Positions 6,165 through 12,592 of a stretch of DNA of 19,082 nt are shown here, one piece after another. The position numbers and the translations under genes are program-made. The stretch's first letter is position 1, and every line of letters begins with the position of its first letter. Where the stretch lies: the NCBI GenBank assembly GCA_031553565.1, contig JAVBLK010000006.1, positions 1 through 19,082 of the forward strand, read 5' to 3'. The notes below the pieces were generated by a model. The model did not search any database, was not told the DNA's origin, and was given only the letters and a program-made list of their open reading frames with translations. The DNA is from JAVBLK01 sp031553565. GTDB taxonomy: Bacteria > Bacillota > Clostridia > Christensenellales > DUVY01.

Positions 6165-7510
6165 CTGCGGCTGTATCCACGCTGGCGGACGTCACCGTAA
6201 AGGCGCCCGGCGGCTTTTGGGTAATCATCATCAATCTTTTCAGAAGTTTTATCACAGATTACGGCTGGTGCGTAATCGTTTTTACCGTCGCATTGCGGCT
6301 TATCCTGCTGCCCCTTGATTTTTTCCAGAAAAAAGTCGCCTATGACAACAAGAAAAAGACCGAGGCAATGGAGCCGTATATGGAAAAGCTGAGAAAGCAA
6401 TACGGCAACGACAGGATGGCGATGTCCCAAAAACAGCGCGAGCTGCAAAAGAAGTTCAAGATAAGTACATTTGCCCCCTGCCTGCCCGCTATTTTGAGCA
6501 TGGTTATTTTTATTACCCTGTTTACCGGCTTCCGCCAGATCGCCGACTTCGAGATATATACCGCGTACAATGACACAAGGACGGCGTATGTCTCCAGCTA
6601 TGTGGACGAATCGCAGGAAAAATACGATGCGATGGCGGCCTATTATCAGAAATCGTTGGACGCCTTCGGGATAAACAAGACTGTCGAGCTTGCTAAATCG
6701 GAGTTTGACGCTTTCCATTTGGCCGACAAGACCGTGTCCACCAAGTTTGAGATAAAAAACTCCGACTTAAAAGCGGTGCTCACAAACGAAAATGATCCCG
6801 ACGCCCCCCTAAAAGACAAAAAAAATATTTACGACGCCCTCTTGATCGCAATGGCGCAGGAGGCGGCGGTAGACGAATACGAGACGCATAAGGAGGATAT
6901 GAGCTTCCTTTGGATCAAGAATATGTGGCGGCCGGACGTCGTCTGGGGCATGGACGGCTGCAACTTTACGGGTATGCAGCCCGTTATTCCGACCGCTGCG
7001 GATTATAAAAAAGCGCTGACGTCGGGCAATATGAAGGAATACAAGGCGCAGGCCAGCATCGACAAGGAATACGGCATGGTCATGGATAAGGTCATTGCTG
7101 CCAACAACTTTACCGCTAACGGCGGCAAGGTCTATAACGGCTATTATATCCTGGCCGTCATAATCGTCGGGCTGTCGTTCCTGTCGACCAAATTCAACGC
7201 GGCGGGCAATATCGCCTCGGCGCCTCAGGCGGCGGCCGGCTCAGGCCAGCCGGGCATGCCGAATATGAAGATGATGATGTACATCATGCCTATCATGATG
7301 GCGTTCTTTGCAATATCGTCGAACTCGGCGTTTTCGTTGTATATGGTCGCCAGCACCGGCACCTCGCTGCTCAGCACTTTGCTCTGCAACTTCTCGATCA
7401 AGAAGTACGACAAGTATAAGACCGCCAAGGCCGAGGAAAACCAGTTCAGACGCTATGAAAGCACGGGCTCCGACAACAGGACGGATAATAAGGGCGGCAA
7501 AAAGAAATAA
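6152..7510 (+). CDS. yidC: Membrane protein insertase YidC/Oxa1
   Basis: 452 residues from ATG 6152, with AAAGGAGAT ideally placed; longer in-frame starts inside yidD lack a ribosome binding site. The order is: a membrane segment with the conserved groove arginine R49 (VALRLILLPLDF), a coiled cytoplasmic hairpin (about 60-105, KKKTEAMEPYMEKLRKQYGND), a second segment (107-130), the outside motif FLWIKNMWRPD (252-262), then segments at about 330-348 and 372-412. The tail is basic (KGGKKK), as in the Gram-positive type. YidC inserts membrane proteins alone or with Sec. Residues about 131-249, between the second segment and FLWIKN, and about 268-328 are large extra outer loops not found in short Bacillus-type YidC. 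There is no lipobox at the N-terminus. Confidence 0.94.
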   Translation: MAFLTAAVSTLADVTVKAPGGFWVIIINLFRSFITDYGWCVIVFTVALRLILLPLDFFQKKVAYDNKKKTEAMEPYMEKLRKQYGNDRMAMSQKQRELQKKFKISTFAPCLPAILSMVIFITLFTGFRQIADFEIYTAYNDTRTAYVSSYVDESQEKYDAMAAYYQKSLDAFGINKTVELAKSEFDAFHLADKTVSTKFEIKNSDLKAVLTNENDPDAPLKDKKNIYDALLIAMAQEAAVDEYETHKEDMSFLWIKNMWRPDVVWGMDGCNFTGMQPVIPTAADYKKALTSGNMKEYKAQASIDKEYGMVMDKVIAANNFTANGGKVYNGYYILAVIIVGLSFLSTKFNAAGNIASAPQAAAGSGQPGMPNMKMMMYIMPIMMAFFAISSNSAFSLYMVASTGTSLLSTLLCNFSIKKYDKYKTAKAEENQFRRYESTGSDNRTDNKGGKKK

Positions 7511-7570
7511 CGCCGCCTGCCGCGGATACGCTTACCACGATAATGTCTCTGCCCGCCGAATATAATGTAA

Positions 7571-7731
7571 AGGAAACGATGAATAAATGAGGTTAATTTA
7601 GAGCAAGTATTTTTTAGCCTGGAAATGACTTGTTTATGACGCAAATAGTAGAACTATTTGCTAAGTTAAGAAGGCATTTTCAGGCAAAAAAGACGCGGCT
7701 ATAAATTATATCGAATTATTCAGCGGTTCCT
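7571..7731 (+). repeat. Hairpin repeat family, copy 4 (161 bp, diverged)
   Basis: The ends are AGGAAACGATGAATAA and TTATTCAGCGGTTCCT, inverted with two mismatches. Both ends differ from copies 1-3 in matching ways (AGGAA/TTCCT instead of GTAA/TTAC). The apex is CAAATAG-TAGAA-CTATTTG, against CAATAG-CAGAG-CTATTG in copies 1 and 2. A long stem TTTTTTaGCCTGGAAATG pairs with CATTTTCAGGCAAAAAA, including one G-U. It lies between yidC and jag, 30 bp before the jag start, in the same orientation as the other copies. Confidence 0.72.
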
Positions 7732-7760
7732 AAATAAAACCATATAAGGAATGTATTTTA

Positions 7761-8837
7761 ATGAAGACGATCGAATCAACGGGGAAAACAACCGAGCTTG
7801 CTATTGAAACAGGGCTGAATACCTTAGGCGTCACACTGGAACAGGTTGACGTCGAGATCCTAAGCCAGGGCGGTATTTTCGCAAAACCCAAGGTCAGGCT
7901 GACCGTAAAAGAAACCGAGGGCCAAAAAGCCCTGAAGTTTATCGAGACCTTGATGGAAAAGCTGAAGGTCACCTCGGTCGCCGAGCTGACCGAGGATCAG
8001 GAGTCCGCCAAGATTGATATTATCGGCGCGGATATCGGGTTTTTGATAGGCTATCGCGGCGAGGTCTTGGACGCGCTGCAATACCTTGCGTCGCTTATCG
8101 GCAATAAGGGCAAGGAGACATACAAGCGGCTTGTTGTTGACGGCGAGGGTTACCGTGATAAGCGTACCGCCGTATTAGAGGAGCTGGCCATAAAGCTTGC
8201 CGATAAGGCCGTGCGCCTAAAGCAGAGCGTGGCCGTCGAGCCGATGAACCCGTTTGAGCGCCGCGTCATGCACGCCAAATTGCAGGACAACGACGGGGTC
8301 ACCACCCACAGCGAGGGCGAGGAGCCGAACCGCTACCTTGTCATTACCCCGAAAGGCGTTACGCCGTCCGCGCCGCGCACGGGCTATAACAACCGCGGCA
8401 ACCAGCGCGGCGGTTATGAAAGCAGGGATAATAACCGCGGCGGATATAACCGCGACAATAACCGCGGCGGCGGCTTCAACAGAGAAAATAACGGCAGGCC
8501 TTCTGCCGGCCGCGACAACAACCGCGGCGGATACAGCCGTGATAATAACCGCGGCGGCGGGTATGGCCGCGACAACAACCGCGGCGGGTTCAACAATAAC
8601 CGCCCGGCAGGCGGAAAGCCGCAGTCCGGCTTTGACCACAGCAGGCCGCTCAACAGCACCAGCGGCTTCTCGGATATAGGCGTCGGCACAAAGTCCCCCG
8701 ACGCGCCCAAGAGCGGCTTTACAAGCAACCGCCAGTTCGCCTTCCGCAGCACCAACAAACGCCCCTCCCCCTACAGCTCGTTAAGCGGGTTCGAGGATAA
8801 TTCGGGTGCAAAAAAATCAAAGTTTGACAAGGAATGA
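7761..8837 (+). CDS. jag: RNA-binding protein Jag/KhpB with long RGG-like tail
   Basis: 358 residues in three ordered parts. Jag-N covers about 1-50 (MKTIESTGKTTELAIETGLNTLG). A KH domain at about 80-155 has the GxxG loop GYRG (97-100). An R3H domain at about 160-200 has RRVMH (R167, H171) in PMNPFERRVMHAKLQDNDGV. Jag/KhpB binds RNA, usually with KhpA, and affects cell division and envelope synthesis; its gene commonly follows yidC. From about residue 205 a disordered tail of about 150 residues follows, rich in N, R and G, with seven NNRGG-like units and then serine/proline-rich sequence. Typical Jag proteins end soon after R3H (about 200-250 residues), so this tail is unusual. AAGGA about 10 nt upstream supports the ATG. 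Confidence 0.93.
   Translation: MKTIESTGKTTELAIETGLNTLGVTLEQVDVEILSQGGIFAKPKVRLTVKETEGQKALKFIETLMEKLKVTSVAELTEDQESAKIDIIGADIGFLIGYRGEVLDALQYLASLIGNKGKETYKRLVVDGEGYRDKRTAVLEELAIKLADKAVRLKQSVAVEPMNPFERRVMHAKLQDNDGVTTHSEGEEPNRYLVITPKGVTPSAPRTGYNNRGNQRGGYESRDNNRGGYNRDNNRGGGFNRENNGRPSAGRDNNRGGYSRDNNRGGGYGRDNNRGGFNNNRPAGGKPQSGFDHSRPLNSTSGFSDIGVGTKSPDAPKSGFTSNRQFAFRSTNKRPSPYSSLSGFEDNSGAKKSKFDKE
8388..8603 (+). repeat. In-frame coding repeat for (R)DNNRGG units
   Basis: Residues 210-281 of Jag are built from units such as RDNNRGGY, RDNNRGGG and RENNGRP, encoded by degenerate repeats of CGCGACAACAACCGCGGCGG type. Codons vary between GAT/GAC and AAT/AAC while the protein unit is kept, so selection acts on the peptide. 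The repeats make length change by slippage likely between strains. Confidence 0.75.
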
Positions 8838-8839
8838 CC

Positions 8840-8856
8840 GGCGGAGCAAGTCCGCC
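8840..8856 (+). terminator. Weak hairpin after jag
   Basis: GGCGGA (8840-8845) and TCCGCC (8851-8856) form a 6-bp stem just after the jag stop codon. No T-run follows, so termination is doubtful. Confidence 0.3.
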
Positions 8857-8888
8857 CCGCGGCTATTATGCGCCAGGCAAAAGCATAC

Positions 8889-8917
8889 TTGACAAACATT
8901 CCCATTTATGTTAGTAT
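8889..8917 (+). promoter_or_regulatory. Sigma-A promoter for the lipoprotein gene
   Basis: TTGACA (8889-8894) and TAGTAT (8912-8917) are 17 bp apart. The start of transcription would be near 8924, giving a leader of about 80 nt that ends in the hairpin at 8978-9002. The promoter separates the next gene from the jag transcript. Confidence 0.7.
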
Positions 8918-8977
8918 GTAGCCAACGCTGATCTGCGTGCAACTTTTTTAAGTATCATTTGGATTCGAAAGGCCTGA

Positions 8978-9002
8978 AATATTATCTTGAAGGGATAATA
9001 TT
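8978..9002 (+). promoter_or_regulatory. Hairpin displaying the Shine-Dalgarno in its loop
   Basis: AATATTATC (8978-8986) pairs perfectly with GATAATATT (8994-9002). The seven-base loop TTGAAGG holds the Shine-Dalgarno, and the ATG starts at the base after the stem (9003). The stem could present the ribosome site, or, as a DNA palindrome, be an operator. Confidence 0.55.
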
Positions 9003-9629
9003 ATGCGTAAAAAAATCAGTTTTGTTTTAATACTCGTCGTAATTACAGCCTTAGCCGCAGGATGCAGACAAAATGATCCTGTTGAGGTTTACTATAACAA
9101 CGAATTGCTTTTCCTTTATCCGCATCAAGGCGCCGCATTTGGTTCAGCAGATAATTCCATGCCTTTATATGTTCGCGGCGAAGGGGCGGCGTTCGAGGCA
9201 TATTTGGAATCGCTTGATACATTTTGGCAGCGACAGGCTGCGGACGGCAGAGAATATTTTTATTTGCTTCAAAACGGCGAATACTATTCTGTTTTCACCA
9301 CTGACGGGCAAGATAAAGCAGGCTATACAAAATATTATGTCACACGTTCGGATATTTGTTTTAATGACGGAAATTTTTACTACAAAACAATCAGTTTTCC
9401 GTTCAGCCTGCGCCTTTCGATACCAAGGGCTGTAATACAGAAGGATTCGACAGCCGCGCTCGATTATGACTTCCTGTGCGATTATTACTCGAATATACCC
9501 GATATGGCGACCGTAGACGATTTAAATAAGGTGATTACGGTTGCCACAAGAAAAGATAATCCGAAAGCAACCCCTAAGGTGACTATCACTTTCAATGGCG
9601 GCAACGCCACGTTTACCTGCGAAACATAA
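9003..9629 (+). CDS. Putative lipoprotein of unknown function
   Basis: 208 residues. The N-terminus MRKKISFVLILVVITALAAGC is a lipoprotein signal peptide with the lipobox ending at C21, so the mature protein should be lipid-anchored outside the membrane. The mature part is rich in aromatic residues (EYFYLLQNGEYYSVF, TKYYVTRSDICFNDGNFYYK) and looks like a small beta-rich extracellular domain. No known family was recognised. It has its own promoter (8889-8917) and is followed by a strong terminator, so it is monocistronic. Its codons lean more to A/T than those of jag or yidC, which may point to acquisition from elsewhere; this was judged by eye. The start follows directly from the hairpin-loop Shine-Dalgarno. 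Confidence 0.75.
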   Translation: MRKKISFVLILVVITALAAGCRQNDPVEVYYNNELLFLYPHQGAAFGSADNSMPLYVRGEGAAFEAYLESLDTFWQRQAADGREYFYLLQNGEYYSVFTTDGQDKAGYTKYYVTRSDICFNDGNFYYKTISFPFSLRLSIPRAVIQKDSTAALDYDFLCDYYSNIPDMATVDDLNKVITVATRKDNPKATPKVTITFNGGNATFTCET

Positions 9630-9652
9630 AACGGAAACAAAATGCCTTTGCC

Positions 9653-9690
9653 ATTTAAACGCGCCCCTGATCCGGGCGCGTTTAAATTTG
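9653..9690. terminator. Strong terminator after the lipoprotein gene
   Basis: ATTTAAACGCGCCC (9653-9666) pairs perfectly over 14 bp with GGGCGCGTTTAAAT (9674-9687) around CTGATCC, followed by TTG. With A/T at the stem base it can act in both directions. Confidence 0.85.
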
Positions 9691-9734
9691 TAACCATATT
9701 TTAATCAACAACCGGTAAACGCAGCGGCATAATA

Positions 9735-9743
9735 TGGTATAAT
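9735..9743 (+). promoter_or_regulatory. Extended -10 promoter at the start codon of the small membrane protein
   Basis: TGGTATAAT (9735-9743) is a perfect TGnTATAAT extended -10. The -35 region (9715-9720) is poor, as is common with extended -10 promoters. Counting 7 bases on, transcription would begin at about 9750, the A of the ATG, giving a leaderless mRNA. Confidence 0.55.
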
Positions 9744-9749
9744 TATTAT

Positions 9750-10088
9750 ATGGGTTGTTTATTGGCCGGCTTGATGCTTTTCTGGAAGATCGTCAAGACG
9801 GTATTTAAGGTTTTATGGAAAGTACTGCGCCTGCTGCTGTTTCGATGCGGGCTTATTTTTGTCGCTCTGTATGTACTTATCGTTTTTCTGGTGGACCTGT
9901 ACTATAAGATCGGCCTGTGCCCCGGCGGCGCGATGGAGGTCTGGTATTATGTCGGCCTTTCGCTGTCGGTCGTTTGCACGGCGATACTGATCGTATTAAA
10001 CGCCACCCGGCGCGACCGTCAGGAAAGCAAGAAAAAGAACGCTGACGATAAAAACAATCAGGAAAGAAACGACCGGTATTCTAAGTAA
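9750..10088 (+). CDS. Small membrane protein of unknown function
   Basis: 112 residues with two predicted membrane segments (about 22-52 and 63-86) and a highly charged cytoplasmic tail from residue 87 (RRDRQESKKKNADDKNNQERNDRYSK). No family was recognised. No Shine-Dalgarno precedes the ATG; an extended -10 box lies 7 bp before it, so leaderless translation is likely. The final lysine codon and the TAA stop (10083-10088) are inside the left terminal repeat of hairpin repeat copy 3, so the present C-terminus was set by that insertion. Coding status is supported by the two clean hydrophobic segments and the promoter, but remains unproven. Confidence 0.6.
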   Translation: MGCLLAGLMLFWKIVKTVFKVLWKVLRLLLFRCGLIFVALYVLIVFLVDLYYKIGLCPGGAMEVWYYVGLSLSVVCTAILIVLNATRRDRQESKKKNADDKNNQERNDRYSK

Positions 10089-10180
10089 ACGCTGATTAAA
10101 TGAGATAAATTTTGACCGGGTATTTTTCAGGCAAAAAAGACGCGGCTATAAGTTCTATCGAATTAATCAGCGGTTACTTA
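10082..10180 (+). repeat. Hairpin repeat family, copy 3 (99 bp, internally deleted)
   Basis: It has the same ends as copies 1 and 2 (TAAGTAAACGCTGATTAA and TTAATCAGCGGTTACTTA) but lacks the central stem-loop. The left part, up to TATTTTTCAGG, joins directly to GCAAAAAAGACGCGGC, which in copy 4 lies on the far arm. The junction is at TTTTCAGGCA, a stretch that occurs in the left arm of copy 1 and the right arm of copy 4. This fits deletion between short direct repeats. It supplies the stop codon of the preceding gene and lies 46 bp before the next. Confidence 0.75.
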
Positions 10181-10226
10181 AATTTTCAGCGTTTACCTGA
10201 CCTTTCCGGTGCGGAATAGCTTATAT

Positions 10227-11369
10227 ATGAAAAACAGGATTTTCGGCTATATTATCAACCTTACGCTTTTTGCGGGCTACTGCGTATTTTGCTGGTACTA
10301 CTGCAGCATCCAGCCGGGATACGTAAGTATGAACGCGGTTTTAGAGGCGCTTAAGTTCGCGGCAATTTTTCTTGCCGCGCTTGCCTTGGCCGCGCTTTGC
10401 CATCAGTCGGGACATATTATTTTTGCTGTCTGGGGCGGTTTCAAGCTTAAATATCTGGAGCTGCTGTTTATCAAACTGTGGAATGACGGCGGAAAATTAC
10501 GCGCGGGGTTTGTTTTGAACGCCGGGATAATGACTTGCGGGCGCGCTGAAATCACGGTCAAAAACGCTTTTGGCACCCGGGAAGCTTTTTCAAAAAACCG
10601 CGCAAAGTACGAACGCTTTATCCTCGGCGGGTTTATTTTCAATGCGATCGGGCTGATTTGCGGAATTATTGTTTGCGCCGTCTGCCTGTCATACCACAAT
10701 GTTTACAGCCTGCTGTGCATCGCCGCGCTGGCGTTTATCGTGTCAAACTGGTTTTGCATATACGCCGCTTTCACAGAGGAAGGGTTTGCCTGCGGCGACT
10801 TCCTGATTTTCGCCGTATCCCGAGATACCGAGAGGCTGGTTACGAGCCTTGCCGCAAAGAGCGCCACGGAAAGCCTGGACCACAGCTTTCTGTTCTGCGA
10901 GGCGCAAAACGCGGTCGCCTTAAAATGCGAGAACGGCCTGCCGTGGGCGGACGCGGATTCAATAAGCGCGTTGTCGGAAATAGTCCTGTTTGCCGCGGCA
11001 AAAAAGGCGCGGTTCGACCCCTGTATAGAGAATTATCTGAATAACGAAATTTTTGTTCCGGAAGGCTTAAATAGCCTGCCGCCCCAAAAACGGAAACTTT
11101 TCCTCTTGCGCATACAGAACTTTATCGGCTATTACCTTATAAATTACGGGCAGGACAGGGCAAAGGAAATATTGGATCTTGCAAAAAAAGCCTGCGACGA
11201 AATGAAGCTGAGAGACAAACTGTTGAAAAAATATTTTGAAAACGCCGGGACTACCCTTGAAAAATACGAAAGCGGCCAAAAACAAAAAGGGCTTTTTCTT
11301 TCAAGCAAGTATACCGGCGGTTTTACTTGCTACCGCGAAATAACGGATCTAGCCGAAGGTATCCGCTAA
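10227..11369 (+). CDS. M50-like membrane protein with altered HExxH motif
   Basis: 380 residues from ATG 10227; a GTG six codons earlier is possible, and neither has a strong ribosome site. The N-terminal half is membrane-embedded (segments at about 8-28, 40-58, 132-152, 158-182), the rest (about 205-380) soluble and charged. HQSGHIIFAVWGG (59-71) lies at the end of the second segment, just where site-2-type M50 metalloproteases have HExGH. GGFIFNAIG (134-142) resembles their GGPxxN segment, and EEGFACGDF (184-192) may match the later Asp-bearing motif. The catalytic Glu is Gln here, so a protease would probably be inactive. The family call is by motif position only; no peptide substrate or partner gene is visible. 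Confidence 0.55.
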   Translation: MKNRIFGYIINLTLFAGYCVFCWYYCSIQPGYVSMNAVLEALKFAAIFLAALALAALCHQSGHIIFAVWGGFKLKYLELLFIKLWNDGGKLRAGFVLNAGIMTCGRAEITVKNAFGTREAFSKNRAKYERFILGGFIFNAIGLICGIIVCAVCLSYHNVYSLLCIAALAFIVSNWFCIYAAFTEEGFACGDFLIFAVSRDTERLVTSLAAKSATESLDHSFLFCEAQNAVALKCENGLPWADADSISALSEIVLFAAAKKARFDPCIENYLNNEIFVPEGLNSLPPQKRKLFLLRIQNFIGYYLINYGQDRAKEILDLAKKACDEMKLRDKLLKKYFENAGTTLEKYESGQKQKGLFLSSKYTGGFTCYREITDLAEGIR

Positions 11370-11439
11370 CTATATCTTTGGGCTATTAAAGCATAGCCGG
11401 CTCGTTTAAACGACTCCGGGAATATACAGCGCGGCAGCA

Positions 11440-12537
11440 CTACCTGCTCTTTTTCAGGTATTCGAATATAAAGCCGTCTATGTCGCCGTCCATTACCGCC
11501 GTTATATTGGGGTTTTCAAAGCCCGTCCTGTGATCCTTTGCCAAGGTGTACGGACAGAAAACATAGCTCCGGATCTGGCTGCCCCACTCGATCTTCTTGA
11601 TTTCGCCCTTAAGCCCCGCCGCGCGCTCCATATTCTCGCGCTCCTTGATCTCGATAAGCTTACCTTTCAGCATCTTCATCGCGGTCTCGCGGTTCTGCAC
11701 CTGGCTGCGCTCGTTCTGGCACGCGACTATTATGCCGGACGGGATATGCGTTATGCGTATCGCGCTCTCGGTCTTGTTTACGTGCTGGCCGCCCGCGCCG
11801 CTACTTCTGAATGTATCGACCTTTATATCCTCCGGCCTTATCTCTATTTCAACGTCATCCTCGATCTCGGGCATTACTTCCAAGGACGCAAAAGAAGTAT
11901 GGCGGCGTTTGTTGGCGTCAAACGGCGATATGCGCACCAGCCTGTGTACGCCCTTTTCGGCCTTTAAATAGCCGTAAGCGTTGTCGCCCTCCACGTTGAA
12001 AGTCACGCTCTTAAGCCCCGCGCCGTCGCCCTCCTGAAAATCCAGCACGCGGACTTTATAGCCGTTGCGCTCGCACCAGCGGGTATACATCCGGTACAGC
12101 ATATCCGCCCAGTCGCAGCTTTCCGTGCCGCCCGCACCCGAATGCACGGTTAAAATGGCGTTACAATGGTCGTACTCGCCCGACAGCAATGTATTGAGAT
12201 GCAGTTTTTCGACCTCTTCGGACAACGTTTTCAATTCGGCGCGCACGTCGTTTAAAGCGTGTTCGTCGTCCTCGGCCTCGCACAGTTCGATGAGCCCCCC
12301 GATATCGCGGGCGGCGGAATCGATCCGTTTAAAGTTGGCGACAGAGTTGCTTAAATACGCGGCGCGCTTGCCTACGCTCTCGACCTTCTTCATATCGTTG
12401 AAAAAGCCCGGCTGCTCCTGCTGCGCCGTCAAGTCCTTCAGCTCGGCCTCCATCTTGGGCAGATCAAGCGACTCCCCTATCTCTTTGATAAGGGTTTCGG
12501 TATCATATAGTTTTTGTTTCAAATCGTCTGTCAGCAA
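11440..12537 (-). CDS. prfB: Peptide chain release factor 2
   Basis: 365 residues. It has the RF2 tripeptide anticodon SPF (204-206) for UGA/UAA recognition and the GGQ catalytic loop (249-251, SSGAGGQHVNKTESAIR). RF2 releases the finished peptide in the ribosomal A site. The start is TTG 12537 with AAGGA 8 nt before. Most bacterial prfB genes need a +1 frameshift near codon 25; this one is in a single frame throughout, although an AGGGG and a shortened slip site remain (12462-12478). It is the last gene of the minus-strand group. secA-prfB adjacency is common in Firmicutes; here two mgtE genes lie between. Confidence 0.96.
   Translation of the reverse strand: MLTDDLKQKLYDTETLIKEIGESLDLPKMEAELKDLTAQQEQPGFFNDMKKVESVGKRAAYLSNSVANFKRIDSAARDIGGLIELCEAEDDEHALNDVRAELKTLSEEVEKLHLNTLLSGEYDHCNAILTVHSGAGGTESCDWADMLYRMYTRWCERNGYKVRVLDFQEGDGAGLKSVTFNVEGDNAYGYLKAEKGVHRLVRISPFDANKRRHTSFASLEVMPEIEDDVEIEIRPEDIKVDTFRSSGAGGQHVNKTESAIRITHIPSGIIVACQNERSQVQNRETAMKMLKGKLIEIKERENMERAAGLKGEIKKIEWGSQIRSYVFCPYTLAKDHRTGFENPNITAVMDGDIDGFIFEYLKKSR
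12462..12478 (-). promoter_or_regulatory. Relic of the RF2 programmed frameshift site
   Basis: On the minus strand the gene reads AGGGGAGTCGCTTGATC. The standard site is AGGGGG, a short spacer, then CTTTGAC, where an in-frame TGA forces a +1 shift. Here one T is missing, so CTT-GAT reads straight through as Leu24-Asp25, at the codon position where the shift normally happens. The Shine-Dalgarno-like AGGGG is still in place. Confidence 0.7.
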
Positions 12538-12592
12538 AATATTTTTCCTTATAAGTCTGATTTCTAAGAATTTATTTTTTTGCGCCCGGCGC

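Noticed and set aside
8217..8758. Long alternative frames over the 3' half of jag
   Set aside because: Low-complexity shadows created by the GC-rich NNRGG coding repeats; the jag frame keeps KH and R3H motifs and a repeat peptide.
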